NCBI GenBank assembly: GCA_022648165.1
Contig: JALCLX010000008.1
Span: forward strand, 43,021-107,020
DNA: 64,000 nucleotides
Origin: Ancrocorticia sp.
Lineage (GTDB): Bacteria; Actinomycetota; Actinomycetes; Actinomycetales; Actinomycetaceae
Reading direction: 5' to 3'
Both the position numbers and the translations under genes were made by a program. The notes beneath the pieces were generated by a model that was given only the letters and a program-made list of their open reading frames with translations, had not been told where the DNA came from and searched no databases. Below, piece by piece: positions 19,017 to 27,898 of this stretch. Within the stretch, counting starts at the first letter, position 1. Every line of letters starts with the position of its first letter.

Positions 19017-19681
19017 TCCGCCGTTGCGCGGCGCGCAGCAACGCCCACAGCGGCCTCCAGTGCCGCAGCCAAGTCCGCAAACGTTCGCGGATATCGCGCA
19101 CAACCGTGCGCCGCCGCACTCTGGTGGTTCTCTCCGCCGCGTGCCTGCGGACCTGCGCCCGTCTCCGCTCCCGCCTCGGAACTGCGCAGCGCTGGAACAT
19201 GGATGAAACACGCCGGGCCATCGAAGAGCGTCAACGCCGCACGGAACGTCGTGTTGCAGACGAAGCGCCCAGCATCCTCAGATACATGTGCCCGGATACC
19301 AGCCGCGCGAATGGCTGCCACCAATTCATCCGGATCGATGCGAGCGGCAAGCCGCAGCGGGCCACCATCAAGCAGCACATTGGATGGCTGATCCCCCGTG
19401 TTGTCTGGGATGCGAGCATCTGCACGGTTGCTAGCCCACTTCTCCGGAGTCACTTCGCTGCGCCCGCCCGCTTCGCCCACGCAGATCAGAGCATCTGGAT
19501 GGTGTGTGGCAATAGCGCGATTCAGTGCCTCCCGCACCCCACGGAACGAGACCGGAAGAATGGTGATTGCAACGGCGACGTCGTCGCTCTTCCTGCGTAC
19601 CAGTTCCGCCACAGCCCGGCCTGAAGCGTTCTCTGTATCTCCGCCGAAAGGTTCAAATCCTGTTACAAGTACGGTGGTCAC
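19013..19681 (-). CDS. pcp: Pyroglutamyl-peptidase I
   Basis: About 222 residues. TTVLVTGFEPFGG is the family N-terminus, CVGEAGGR the usual cofactorless active-site Glu region, GRFVCNTTF contains the nucleophilic Cys, and CFIHVPAL the catalytic His. It removes N-terminal pyroglutamate from peptides. Start taken as the GTG at 19681, overlapping the end of the dapA-family remnant, because the upstream codons do not look like protein. It is the only member of this three-gene group without an obvious lesion. Confidence 0.85.
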   Translation of the reverse strand: MTTVLVTGFEPFGGDTENASGRAVAELVRRKSDDVAVAITILPVSFRGVREALNRAIATHHPDALICVGEAGGRSEVTPEKWASNRADARIPDNTGDQPSNVLLDGGPLRLAARIDPDELVAAIRAAGIRAHVSEDAGRFVCNTTFRAALTLFDGPACFIHVPALRSSEAGAETGAGPQARGGENHQSAAAHGCARYPRTFADLAAALEAAVGVAARRATAE

Positions 19682-20624
19682 AACGTCAACGATAGTTCGT
19701 TCAGATCGCGTGCCACAGCTTTCAGGCGGGCCCGCACCGATTCTGCTGCCGTGCCAGAAATTGCGGACTGCGGCGGACAAGGCACTCCCACGTGGAGCTC
19801 TTGTTCATTGAGAGCAAATTTGATGAATGCGGCGGCAGAGTACTGCGAGAACATCTCATTGAGAGGCCACATCGCCCGCTGTATCTACCACATTCGGCTC
19901 CGATCGCGCCGGCCCCAGGACCGCCACAGCGCCACTGCGGCATGCGGAGCAACGCATGCCGGGCCCGCCATCCATCCGATTCCTCCAAGTTCAAACACCG
20001 CTGCAGGAATGTGTGCCGACGCCGCGAAGATCCCAAACCTGTCCCCCACCCGATTTTGAATTGACAGCAACGTGCCAGTTTTCCCGGAGGCATCCTTTAT
20101 GTAGCGAACATTCGGGATTGCGGTGAGGCGTTGGGCCAAATCTGGCGTGATCGTCGCACCGAGCAGCGGATTTGAGTAGACGACGATCGGGAGGTCGGTG
20201 GCCTGCGCCGCAGCGGCGTAGAACGCATACTGTTCAGCATCAGTTAGCGGGAAATACCGTTGCATAATCACTACAAAGCCTGCCGCTCCCGGCGCCTCAT
20301 AGTGCACAATCTGTTGGCGAATACCTTCAATAGAGAAGGCTGCAACGCCCGCGATAACGGGCACAGGGCTGGTTCCCTGCGCGCGCGCAAATCGCGGCTC
20401 GCAGCAACTGTGGCGTGAACCATGTCCACGCGCTGTTCGGGTGTCAGATACATGACTTCGCCGGTGGACCCGAGTGGCGAGAGGCCATCCACCCCAGCAC
20501 GCAACACATGGAATACCACACGGGACACGGCCTGCGCATCCACGCGAGCCCCCGCACCAGATCCCGATGGGCTAGCGCACAATGGTGTAGGCAAGTAAGG
20601 AATGATTCCTCGTAGTCCGGTCAT
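19678..20624 (-). pseudogene. DapA-family (dihydrodipicolinate synthase/N-acetylneuraminate lyase) gene, decayed
   Basis: The N-terminal piece (MTGLRGIIPYLPTPL, GLSPLGSTGE) is typical of the DapA superfamily. Near 20380 the frame shifts by one base; the next frame continues VPVIAGVAAFSIEGI through VVYSNPLLG and YIKDASGKTG with the Schiff-base Lys. An in-frame TAG at 19885-19887 then interrupts it before WPLNEMFSQYSAAAFIK and the C-terminus. With two lesions it should not make a full enzyme. It lies just below the LacI gene and would have been the first gene of its operon. Confidence 0.8.
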
Positions 20625-20635
20625 GTGGTGTCACC

Positions 20636-21736
20636 TCACTGGGAAACACTACCTCCTGAGGAGTCCCTTACTACCAGATTCATTGGGTAGACAACGTGGG
20701 CACTCTGACGTTGCGATACACCTTCCAACGCCGAAGCATTGTTCCGGGCGTCCCCCGGCAACTCGGCAGTACCTGTCGCATATGCCACAGCAGCTTCCGA
20801 TATTGCGCTGAATGGCTGAGTGACTGACGTGAGCATGGGAAGCGAGAACTCTGTTTCTGCCGTACCGTCAAACGACACAATTGCAACATCGGATGGGACC
20901 CGTTTCCCCAGCCGGTGCAGTGCCTGCAAGGCTCCCACCGCGATGAGGTCTGAGCCCGCAAAAATAGCGCTTGGCGGATCGGGACGTTCGAAAAGACGCA
21001 ATACTGCGTCGCGACCCCCCGCGCGATCCCATGTGGTTTGCACGTGGTAATCCGTGGTAAGGCCCGCTTTTTCAACCGTATGCTGCCATCCAAGTAGACG
21101 CAGATTGGTCCGTGCAGCAGGCAGCACACCTTCAATGTAGGCAATTCGCTGATGCCCACGTTCCACAAGATGCTGGGTTGCCAAGCACGCGCCTTGATAG
21201 GCATCAGAAGTGATGGTAACGAAGCCCGGAACCGGATGTGGATAGTCCAATAGAACACGCGGAATGTCCAGGCCTTCGGTAACGCGCGCAGCCACCTGTG
21301 GATCAACCGACAGAAAGATCAAGCCGTCCACTCCATGTTCAACGAGGCTGGAAACCACGCCTTGCTCTCTGCCTTCGATCTCGTGGGTTGAGGAGATCAT
21401 AAGTCCATATCCATGCTGTGATGCTGCGAGATCAACGGAATTGATGAACTCCGCGTGGAATGGATTGAGGATCTCGGTAACCACAAAACCAAGCAGCTGG
21501 GTGCTTCCCAACTTGAGTGCACGCGCCGAAGCATTGGGACGATATCCGAGTATGCGAATTGCGTTCAATACTTTTTCTTTATTGTGTTGGGAAACCGGCC
21601 GCGGCCCATTGTTAATGACATAGCTGACAACGGCCGTACTCACTCCCGCAAGCCGCGCGACATCAGCGCGCGTAGGCATGCGCCCCGGCGTATTTGTGGG
21701 CTGCGACGCGGGCATCGGCCCGGCATTGGTGGGCAT
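20636..21736 (-). CDS. LacI-family transcriptional regulator
   Basis: 366 residues. Helix-turn-helix at residues 22-45 (RADVARLAGVSTAVVSYVINN), hinge helix RPNASARALKLG, then a periplasmic-binding-protein-like sensor domain (IFAGSDLIAVGALQ). GGAGAGG precedes the ATG. It faces the GH36 gene across 257 bp and also precedes the decayed peptidase cluster, so it could repress either or both; the divergent GH36-importer operon is the likelier target. Confidence 0.88.
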   Translation of the reverse strand: MPTNAGPMPASQPTNTPGRMPTRADVARLAGVSTAVVSYVINNGPRPVSQHNKEKVLNAIRILGYRPNASARALKLGSTQLLGFVVTEILNPFHAEFINSVDLAASQHGYGLMISSTHEIEGREQGVVSSLVEHGVDGLIFLSVDPQVAARVTEGLDIPRVLLDYPHPVPGFVTITSDAYQGACLATQHLVERGHQRIAYIEGVLPAARTNLRLLGWQHTVEKAGLTTDYHVQTTWDRAGGRDAVLRLFERPDPPSAIFAGSDLIAVGALQALHRLGKRVPSDVAIVSFDGTAETEFSLPMLTSVTQPFSAISEAAVAYATGTAELPGDARNNASALEGVSQRQSAHVVYPMNLVVRDSSGGSVSQ

Positions 21737-21915
21737 ACGACCTCTCCGAAAAATGGGAGCTCGAACGAACAGAAGTTATCGAGATGATGCTACCATTCAC
21801 AACGCTGGTCTACTCGATTAGCTACAGGGTATTCCTCATATTTTCCCGTCAACTAGGTCAGCAAAAAAGTTGTTGCCATCACAGTTCTACTCGTGTAGAG
21901 TCGATGGTGTGAACG

Positions 21916-21992
21916 GGACAGGGCAGTGCCCGACGCACTGAAGTACGCACAGGGCAGTGCCTTACCAATCTCATAACGAAAGCGAAAACGCT
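21916..21992 (+). promoter_or_regulatory. Repeated motif and short palindrome before the GH36 gene
   Basis: ACAGGGCAGTGCC occurs twice about 32 bp apart (near 21918 and 21950), and AGCGAAAACGCT (21981-21992) forms a short imperfect-centred palindrome touching the start codon. Either could be a LacI-family operator. No good promoter boxes were identified. Confidence 0.35.
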
Positions 21993-21993
21993 C

Positions 21994-24171
21994 ATGTCGA
22001 ATCTCGGCGGACTTCCGCACATCCCCACCGCGGCACATTTCAGCGCCGCTGGCACCTCACTCATACTCGCGTGGCCAGATGGCGGAATCCCCTCTGTCCG
22101 TTATTGGGGGCCAGCGCTTGGCGAGCTGAGTGATGCAGAACTGAGGTCGGCTGTGGAAACCACCGAAATACAGTTCCTGCCCGGGCAGCAAGGCCACCCC
22201 ACTAACGCCCGCATCGTCGCTCTTCAGGCACAAGGGTGGACAGGCAGGCCCGGTATCTGCGGAAGCTTCATTGACGGAACGGGATGGTCACCGCGTTTCC
22301 TTTTGAGAAGTACCCCCAAGGTATTGCCACCCGCGGGTTCAGCTGAGCATTCGGCTCTTTTCACTTTAGAAAGCACCGATAGGCTGCTGGACCTCACGGT
22401 CGAGGTAGAGATGACTGCCGATGGTCTTATTCGCATACGTGCCACACTCACCAACAATGGACGCCAGCCATATCGCCTTGACGAACTCGCAATCACACTA
22501 CCCGTGCCCAACGAATGCACGGAGATCCTTGATTTTGCAGGGCGGTGGAGTAAGGAAAAGCAACCACGCCGTTTTCAGGTTTCTACAGGATGTCATCTCC
22601 ACGAGGGCCGGAAAGGTAGGGCCGGATTTGACGCACCGCCCATGCTCTTCACTGGCACGTCCGGTTTTGATTTTGAAAATGGCGACGTATGGGGCGTCCA
22701 TACCGCCATCTCGAGCTCCTATCGGGTGTGGGCGGAAAGAGACGCAAACGGCGTAGCAGTGCTCGGTGGTAGCGAACTGTTGCAGCCTGGGGAGATCACG
22801 CTGCAACCGGGCGAAAGCTATTCGTCACCATGGATTTTCTTTGCCTACGGTGTGGGGCTCGATTCTCTTGCACGTCACATTCATTCATGGGTGCGCTCAC
22901 TTCCTTCAGCTCCCCACAGTGACAGGCCTATCACGCTCAATGTGTGGGAGGCAGTGTATTTCGATCACGATCCAGAAACCCTGGTGAACCTCGCTCGTGT
23001 GGCAGCAGGTATCGGAGTTGAACGCTTTGTGCTTGATGACGGCTGGTTCTTGGGGCGCCGTTCAGACGCGGCGGGCTTGGGAGACTGGAAAGTTGATCCA
23101 ACAATTTGGCCTCACGGGCTCTGGCCGCTGGTGAACCAAGTGACGGCGCTGGGGATGCAGTTTGGCCTGTGGGTTGAACCCGAAATGGTGAATATGGATT
23201 CACAGTTGGCGCGCGCCCATCCGGAATGGATCATGCGTGCACGCGATGAATTGCCTATTTCGATGCGCAACCAACAAGTACTGAATCTCGCAGACCCAGC
23301 CGCCTACGCGTATATTCGCAACGCACTTGTTGACCTGCTCAGCGAATACCCGATTTCCTATCTGAAATGGGATAACAACCGAGATATCGTCGACGGCGGA
23401 AATAAAGGCGGTGCTGCGGTGACTCACCGCCACATTATGGCGTGCTATCGCCTGATGGACGAACTGAGGGATCAGTTCCCTGGCCTTGAGATCGAGAGCT
23501 GCGCCTCAGGTGGCGGCCGGATCGACTTGGGCATGATCGAACACGTACAACGCTTTTGGGCATCCGATTGTATCGATCCACACGAACGGCTCAGCATCCA
23601 AACGTGGACAGCGCAGCTCGTCCCCCCAGAGATGATCGGAACTCATGTTTCCGCGCCACGAGCTCGCACCACTGGGCGAGTGACAGACTTGGACTTCCGC
23701 GCATCAATGGCTCTACTGGGGCACATGGGTATCGAGTGGAACCTGCTGGAAGCAAAACCCGAAGAAATCGAGGAGTTGGCTGCATGGATCACGGAGTACA
23801 AACACCTTCGGCCACTCGTCGCACACGGAACGCTTGTGCGTGGTACGTATCCCCAAGCAGGGCTCATGCTCACCGGCCTGGTTTCACCCGATCGTTCGCA
23901 TGCACTATATGGAGTCACCGTAGTTGAACGGGCCCCTATCTTCCCGAATGAACAGATAAAGCTTCCCGGCCTCGATCCGGCCGCGGAATACACAGTGCGG
24001 ATCGTGCCAATCAGCGCCGCATGCTCGGGTTACATCCCTCCGCTCTGGGCACAACAGGACAACCCGCTTTCTTTGCGCGGGCGCCTCCTGGAAACCATTG
24101 GCATTCAGACACCGCAAGCAGATGTGGACCACACGATCCTCATCGAGACAACAAAGGAAGGAAAGCAATGA
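21994..24171 (+). CDS. Alpha-galactosidase, glycoside hydrolase family 36
   Basis: 725 residues, no signal peptide. GH36 signatures in order: RFVLDDGWFLGRR, FGLWVEPEMVNMDS, YLKWDNNRDI with the nucleophile Asp, ESCASGGGRIDLGM, and FWASDCIDPHER with the acid/base Asp. It removes alpha-1,6-linked galactose from melibiose, raffinose or similar sugars in the cytoplasm. Its stop overlaps the binding-protein start (ATGA), so substrate is probably delivered by the ABC importer encoded downstream. Confidence 0.92.
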   Translation: MSNLGGLPHIPTAAHFSAAGTSLILAWPDGGIPSVRYWGPALGELSDAELRSAVETTEIQFLPGQQGHPTNARIVALQAQGWTGRPGICGSFIDGTGWSPRFLLRSTPKVLPPAGSAEHSALFTLESTDRLLDLTVEVEMTADGLIRIRATLTNNGRQPYRLDELAITLPVPNECTEILDFAGRWSKEKQPRRFQVSTGCHLHEGRKGRAGFDAPPMLFTGTSGFDFENGDVWGVHTAISSSYRVWAERDANGVAVLGGSELLQPGEITLQPGESYSSPWIFFAYGVGLDSLARHIHSWVRSLPSAPHSDRPITLNVWEAVYFDHDPETLVNLARVAAGIGVERFVLDDGWFLGRRSDAAGLGDWKVDPTIWPHGLWPLVNQVTALGMQFGLWVEPEMVNMDSQLARAHPEWIMRARDELPISMRNQQVLNLADPAAYAYIRNALVDLLSEYPISYLKWDNNRDIVDGGNKGGAAVTHRHIMACYRLMDELRDQFPGLEIESCASGGGRIDLGMIEHVQRFWASDCIDPHERLSIQTWTAQLVPPEMIGTHVSAPRARTTGRVTDLDFRASMALLGHMGIEWNLLEAKPEEIEELAAWITEYKHLRPLVAHGTLVRGTYPQAGLMLTGLVSPDRSHALYGVTVVERAPIFPNEQIKLPGLDPAAEYTVRIVPISAACSGYIPPLWAQQDNPLSLRGRLLETIGIQTPQADVDHTILIETTKEGKQ

Positions 24172-25439
24172 AGGCACACAAAGCAGTGCTCGCTGTAGTT
24201 GCCGCCGCAGCAATGATGCTGGCCGGCTGCAGCTCCGGTAGTTCGAGCAGCACTAGCTCATCCGGTTCGGGCAAAGAGATCGAAGCATATTTCTTTATGA
24301 CCACTGGTAGCCCGGTCTATGAAACGATGAAGGAACTCGCTGCAGAGTATCAAGATCAAACCGGCACCAAGGTCAATATCAGTATTGACACTTCCAATTA
24401 CGAAAGTAACTTGAAAGTCCGTATGGCATCGGGTAACTTACCGGATGTCTTCGCCACTCACGGCTGGTCAGTAATGCGCTACAGCCAATTCCTGGAACCA
24501 CTCACCGATCAATCGTGGGCACAATACGTCAACACGGCCCTCGATAGCTCGATGCGTGATTCGAATGGCGATCTGTATGCGCTCCCGATCGAATACACCA
24601 TCACTGGTATCAACGCGAATTTTGACGTACTTGAGAAGGCCGGAATCGATCCGGATTCGATCAATACATGGGACGATTTCAACAAAGTACTTGCTGCAGT
24701 CAAAGCGCAAGGCATAACACCTATCGTTGTGGGTGGAAAAGATCAAAGCCCAGCCGGTAACCTCGCAAACTTCATCGCTGCCGGCGCCTTCACAGACAGT
24801 GAAATCTCCACGATAGAAGATGGCACTTTTGACCCGTCCGTATGGCAAAAGAACGTGCTGGACATGGTGAACGATTGGGCTGAAGCCGGCTACTTCAACC
24901 CTGATTACTCGTCCGCTTCAACTGACGATATGGCGTTGCAGATAGCACAAGGGGAGGCAGCATTCTCCTTCGCCCAGCCCACACTACTCACAACTGCGTT
25001 AACGTATAACGAAGATGCGAATATCGGGTTTATTCCAATTCCTTCAGCAATCGGGGATCGCTATCTGGTAGGCGGCGAAGGGGTGAATTCCTACGGCGTT
25101 GCCAAGAACAGTGATGTCAAAGAAGAAGCATTGGACTTCTTGAACTTCTTAGCGCAACCAGAAAACGCGAAGAAGCTTGCAGAGGCGAATGGCACGTACA
25201 GTGGCTTGACGAATGTTGACGTGGACCTCGGAAAGATCCAATCCAGCTTTGACAAGTGGGTCAAACCTGGCGAACTGGAGACAAAGCCGTTCTTCGATCG
25301 CGCCTATCTACCAAACGGTATGTGGTCCACCATCATCTCCACAACCGATTCAGTAATCACTCAGCAGGCTACACCGGCGGATGCCGCAGAGCAGATGAAA
25401 ACGGAATTTGACACTCTCTACGGCCAACAAGATAACTGA
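24168..25439 (+). CDS. Sugar ABC transporter substrate-binding lipoprotein
   Basis: About 423 residues. Signal peptide with lipobox LAGC at residues 19-22, followed by a Ser/Gly linker, then a family 1 extracellular solute-binding domain (KVNISIDTSNYESNLKVRMASG, DVFATHGWS). Start moved from the track to 24168, where ATGA overlaps the GH36 stop. The first receptor of an oligosaccharide importer, probably for alpha-galactosides. Confidence 0.9.
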   Translation: MKAHKAVLAVVAAAAMMLAGCSSGSSSSTSSSGSGKEIEAYFFMTTGSPVYETMKELAAEYQDQTGTKVNISIDTSNYESNLKVRMASGNLPDVFATHGWSVMRYSQFLEPLTDQSWAQYVNTALDSSMRDSNGDLYALPIEYTITGINANFDVLEKAGIDPDSINTWDDFNKVLAAVKAQGITPIVVGGKDQSPAGNLANFIAAGAFTDSEISTIEDGTFDPSVWQKNVLDMVNDWAEAGYFNPDYSSASTDDMALQIAQGEAAFSFAQPTLLTTALTYNEDANIGFIPIPSAIGDRYLVGGEGVNSYGVAKNSDVKEEALDFLNFLAQPENAKKLAEANGTYSGLTNVDVDLGKIQSSFDKWVKPGELETKPFFDRAYLPNGMWSTIISTTDSVITQQATPADAAEQMKTEFDTLYGQQDN

Positions 25440-25468
25440 TCACTTCTACCTTTAATCACTTCTACCTT
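25437..25468. repeat. 16 bp tandem duplication across a stop codon
   Basis: TGATCACTTCTACCTT followed directly by TAATCACTTCTACCTT. The first copy starts with the stop codon of the binding-protein gene, the second begins with a second stop triplet. Confidence 0.8.
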
Positions 25469-25487
25469 CTCTCCTTATCCCCTGAAG

Positions 25488-25525
25488 GTGCGGCGTGCCT
25501 TGAAGCAATGCAAGGCACGCCGCAC
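25488..25525 (+). terminator. Strong hairpin between binding protein and permease genes
   Basis: A 15 bp perfect stem, GTGCGGCGTGCCTTG with its complement around an 8-base loop, and no T-run. Hairpins at this place in sugar importer operons commonly protect or partially terminate the mRNA so the binding protein is made in excess over the permeases. Confidence 0.7.
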
Positions 25526-25576
25526 ACGAACCGCGCGAAGCGCGGCACACGCATCCATATTCAGATAGAGGAAAGC

Positions 25577-26503
25577 ATGCTGAAAGAGCATTCAAACCCC
25601 ACCGGGGTCAGTGCCCCGAGGAAGCGACGCCGCTTTCGCGGAGCATCCGTCAATATCATGTACCTGCCGGCGCTGGTTCTGTTCGCGATATTCATCATTT
25701 ATCCGGTGATTAACGGGATTGTTATCGCGGCGACGAATTGGGACGGTTACTCGCCCACCAGGGACTTTGTTGGATTCGCTAATTTTCAGCGGCTGTTCAC
25801 TGATGAGAACTTTGCAGTCGCTTTGCGAAATACCTTCATCTACGGTTTCGGTTCAACGATACTTCAGCAGCTCATTGCACTTCCCATTGCGGTGCTCCTG
25901 GATCGCAATATTCGTGGCCGAGGCGTCATGCGCGCGATCATCTATCTTCCAGCACTTGTCTCTCCAGTCGTGATGGGAACCATGTATTACTTGGTGTTCC
26001 GCTACAACCAGGGCGCGCTGAACGACATTCTTTCCGTGTTTGGAGGATCGCCGGTGGCGTGGCTCAACAATTCGGGGTTCGCCATCGCGGTGATCGTGCT
26101 CATCAACTCTATTCAGTTCGTTGGAATTTCCATGATTATCTATCTTTCTGGGCTCCAAGGGATACCCGGAGAGGTGAAAGAAGCAGCATCGTTGGATGGC
26201 GCAGAAGGCGCAAAGCAGTTCTTTTATATCACGATGCCGCAGCTTGTCCCGGCTTTCGCGTCTAGTTGCGTGCTGAACTTAATCGGTGGATTGAAGTTGT
26301 ATGACATTATTCAGATCCTCACCGCAGGAGGACCGGGATACTCCACACATTCCGTCTCAACCCTGATCGGGCGAACTTATTTCGGTAATCAGGCAGCGGG
26401 ATACGCGGCAGCGCAAGGAATCATTTTATTCCTGATCATCGCGATCATGACGGTGATACTCAATCTTTCCTTCGACAAGCTTCGTTCTAAGGTGGAGGGC
26501 TGA
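25577..26503 (+). CDS. Sugar ABC transporter permease (MalF type)
   Basis: About 308 residues with six membrane helices and the cytoplasmic EAA loop EVKEAASLDGAEGAKQFFYITMP that contacts the ATPase. Start set at the ATG at 25577, which follows AGAGGAAAGC; the track ORF starts 23 codons upstream inside the hairpin. It pairs with the next permease and the lipoprotein. No ATPase gene is nearby, so a shared MsiK-like ATPase encoded elsewhere is expected, as is common in actinobacteria. Confidence 0.88.
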   Translation: MLKEHSNPTGVSAPRKRRRFRGASVNIMYLPALVLFAIFIIYPVINGIVIAATNWDGYSPTRDFVGFANFQRLFTDENFAVALRNTFIYGFGSTILQQLIALPIAVLLDRNIRGRGVMRAIIYLPALVSPVVMGTMYYLVFRYNQGALNDILSVFGGSPVAWLNNSGFAIAVIVLINSIQFVGISMIIYLSGLQGIPGEVKEAASLDGAEGAKQFFYITMPQLVPAFASSCVLNLIGGLKLYDIIQILTAGGPGYSTHSVSTLIGRTYFGNQAAGYAAAQGIILFLIIAIMTVILNLSFDKLRSKVEG

Positions 26504-26506
26504 CAG

Positions 26507-27328
26507 ATGAAAACACAAAAAACATCCCAGGGCGCCGTCGTCGCCCTCGTCATTGCGTGCGTCGTACAGCTCATCCCCTTCTACCTGGCTCTCACAACGT
26601 CCTTCAAGGCACAAAACGATCTCTCATCCGTGTGGAAGTTTCCCTTCTCCGGATTGACGTTCACAAATTTCGCCACCGCCATCAGCGATGGCGGAATACT
26701 GCGTTCAGTCCTCAACAGCGCGGTGGTGACAATCGGAGCCACCCTGTTAACGGTGCTACTTTCCATCTTCGCCGCATATCCTCTTGCGCGCCGCCGTACC
26801 ACGTTCAACCGTTTCATCGAACTGTTAATCCTGGCAATGATGATGGTTCCGCCGTTAAGTATCTTGGTGCCGTTGTACACCATGCTGAATTCGATGGGAC
26901 TGCTCAACACATATCTGGGTCTGATCCTCCCATTGACGTGTCTCGAACTGCCTCGCGCAGTATTCCTCTACACGCAGTTTCTGCGCTCCGTGCCAACTGC
27001 CCTTGAGGAGGCAGCAGCGATCGACGGAGCTAACCGCTTCCAAGTGGTGCTTCGGATCATCTTCCCGATCCTGAAGCCGGTCACAATCTCTGTGGTCATT
27101 CTGACCGGCGTCTACTGCTGGAACGAATTCGCGCTGAGCTCATACATCATGACGGATTCGTCAATGAAAACACTGGCTCCTTCAATTGCAGCATTCTTCG
27201 GTGCACAGGGTTCGAATGTGAATGCGGCAGTTGCTTCGTCTTTGCTCGGCGTGCTGCCGATCCTCATCGCATACCTCTTCCTCCAGAAGTATTTCATGAA
27301 GGGGATGTTGGCCGGAGCCGAAAAGTAA
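26507..27328 (+). CDS. Sugar ABC transporter permease (MalG type)
   Basis: 273 residues with six membrane helices, starting MKTQKTSQGAVVALVIACVVQ. The EAA loop reads ALEEAAAIDGANRFQVVLRIIFP. It begins three bases after the MalF-type stop and completes the membrane pore of the importer. It is the last gene of the operon; two hairpins follow. Confidence 0.9.
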   Translation: MKTQKTSQGAVVALVIACVVQLIPFYLALTTSFKAQNDLSSVWKFPFSGLTFTNFATAISDGGILRSVLNSAVVTIGATLLTVLLSIFAAYPLARRRTTFNRFIELLILAMMMVPPLSILVPLYTMLNSMGLLNTYLGLILPLTCLELPRAVFLYTQFLRSVPTALEEAAAIDGANRFQVVLRIIFPILKPVTISVVILTGVYCWNEFALSSYIMTDSSMKTLAPSIAAFFGAQGSNVNAAVASSLLGVLPILIAYLFLQKYFMKGMLAGAEK

Positions 27329-27334
27329 ATCGTG

Positions 27335-27376
27335 AGGCCTGCCGCACTGCACAGAAAAAACACAACGCGGCAGCCT
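27335..27376 (+). terminator. Hairpin after the importer operon
   Basis: AGGCCTGCCGC pairs with GCGGCAGCCT (one bulged base) seven bases after the permease stop. The loop contains an A-run, which would read as a T-run on the other strand. Confidence 0.6.
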
Positions 27377-27443
27377 CCGTCATCTCTCCATGGAGAGGTG
27401 ATCCTTCATCCATCGCCAATTCCTGATACAGACGATGGATCTA

Positions 27444-27475
27444 GCGGGTGGAAAGATGCATATCCTTCCACCCGC
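27444..27475. terminator. Second hairpin between convergent genes
   Basis: GCGGGTGGAA pairs perfectly with TTCCACCCGC around a 12-base loop. It lies between the importer operon and the convergent RidA gene and may serve either. Confidence 0.55.
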
Positions 27476-27502
27476 TTACCTGTTGCCGGCCCAGAGAGCG
27501 CC

Positions 27503-27880
27503 TCAATGGCGAACAGCCACCGCCTCTACTTCCACACGGAAATTTGGTTTCGGCAAGGGAGCGCCTACTGTTGAACGTGCTGGCTTCACATCTCCTGTGA
27601 AGTACTGTGCGTAGATTTCGTTAAACGCTGGAAGATCCCGCATATCGGCCAAATACACGTTCACTTTTGCCACATCAGAAAAACCGAGCCCGGCCTCCTT
27701 GAGTAATGCTCCCACTCGCTCCAAAGCGATTCGTGCCTGGTCGCGGACGTTCGCAGGGGCAATGCGCGTTACCACATCGGTACCCACTTGGCCTGATATG
27801 AAAACGAAAGCGCCGGTATCGACAGCTGGCGAGAGGGGGCTCTTCCCAGCAGGACCAATCGCTCTAAAACCGCTTGTCAT
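27503..27880 (-). CDS. RidA family protein
   Basis: 125 residues of the YjgF/YER057c/UK114 family, ending RSTVGAPLPKPNFRVEVEAVAV with the Arg that binds the carboxylate of enamine/imine intermediates. Likely deaminates reactive 2-aminoacrylate-type products or a related pathway intermediate. It is 18 bp downstream of the M20 peptidase gene, in the same orientation, so it may clean up an amino-acid product of that enzyme. Confidence 0.88.
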   Translation of the reverse strand: MTSGFRAIGPAGKSPLSPAVDTGAFVFISGQVGTDVVTRIAPANVRDQARIALERVGALLKEAGLGFSDVAKVNVYLADMRDLPAFNEIYAQYFTGDVKPARSTVGAPLPKPNFRVEVEAVAVRH

Positions 27881-27898
27881 TCTTCTGTACCTTTCCTC

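Noticed and set aside
18879-19391. 170-codon plus-strand ORF
   Set aside because: It overlaps pcp and the DUF1593 gene antisense; its composition (Arg/Ala/Pro-rich) is typical of shadow frames in GC-rich DNA.
19635-19665. GGTTCAAATCC resembling a tRNA T-loop
   Set aside because: It is the complement of the pcp codons for TGFEPFGG, and no acceptor stem surrounds it.
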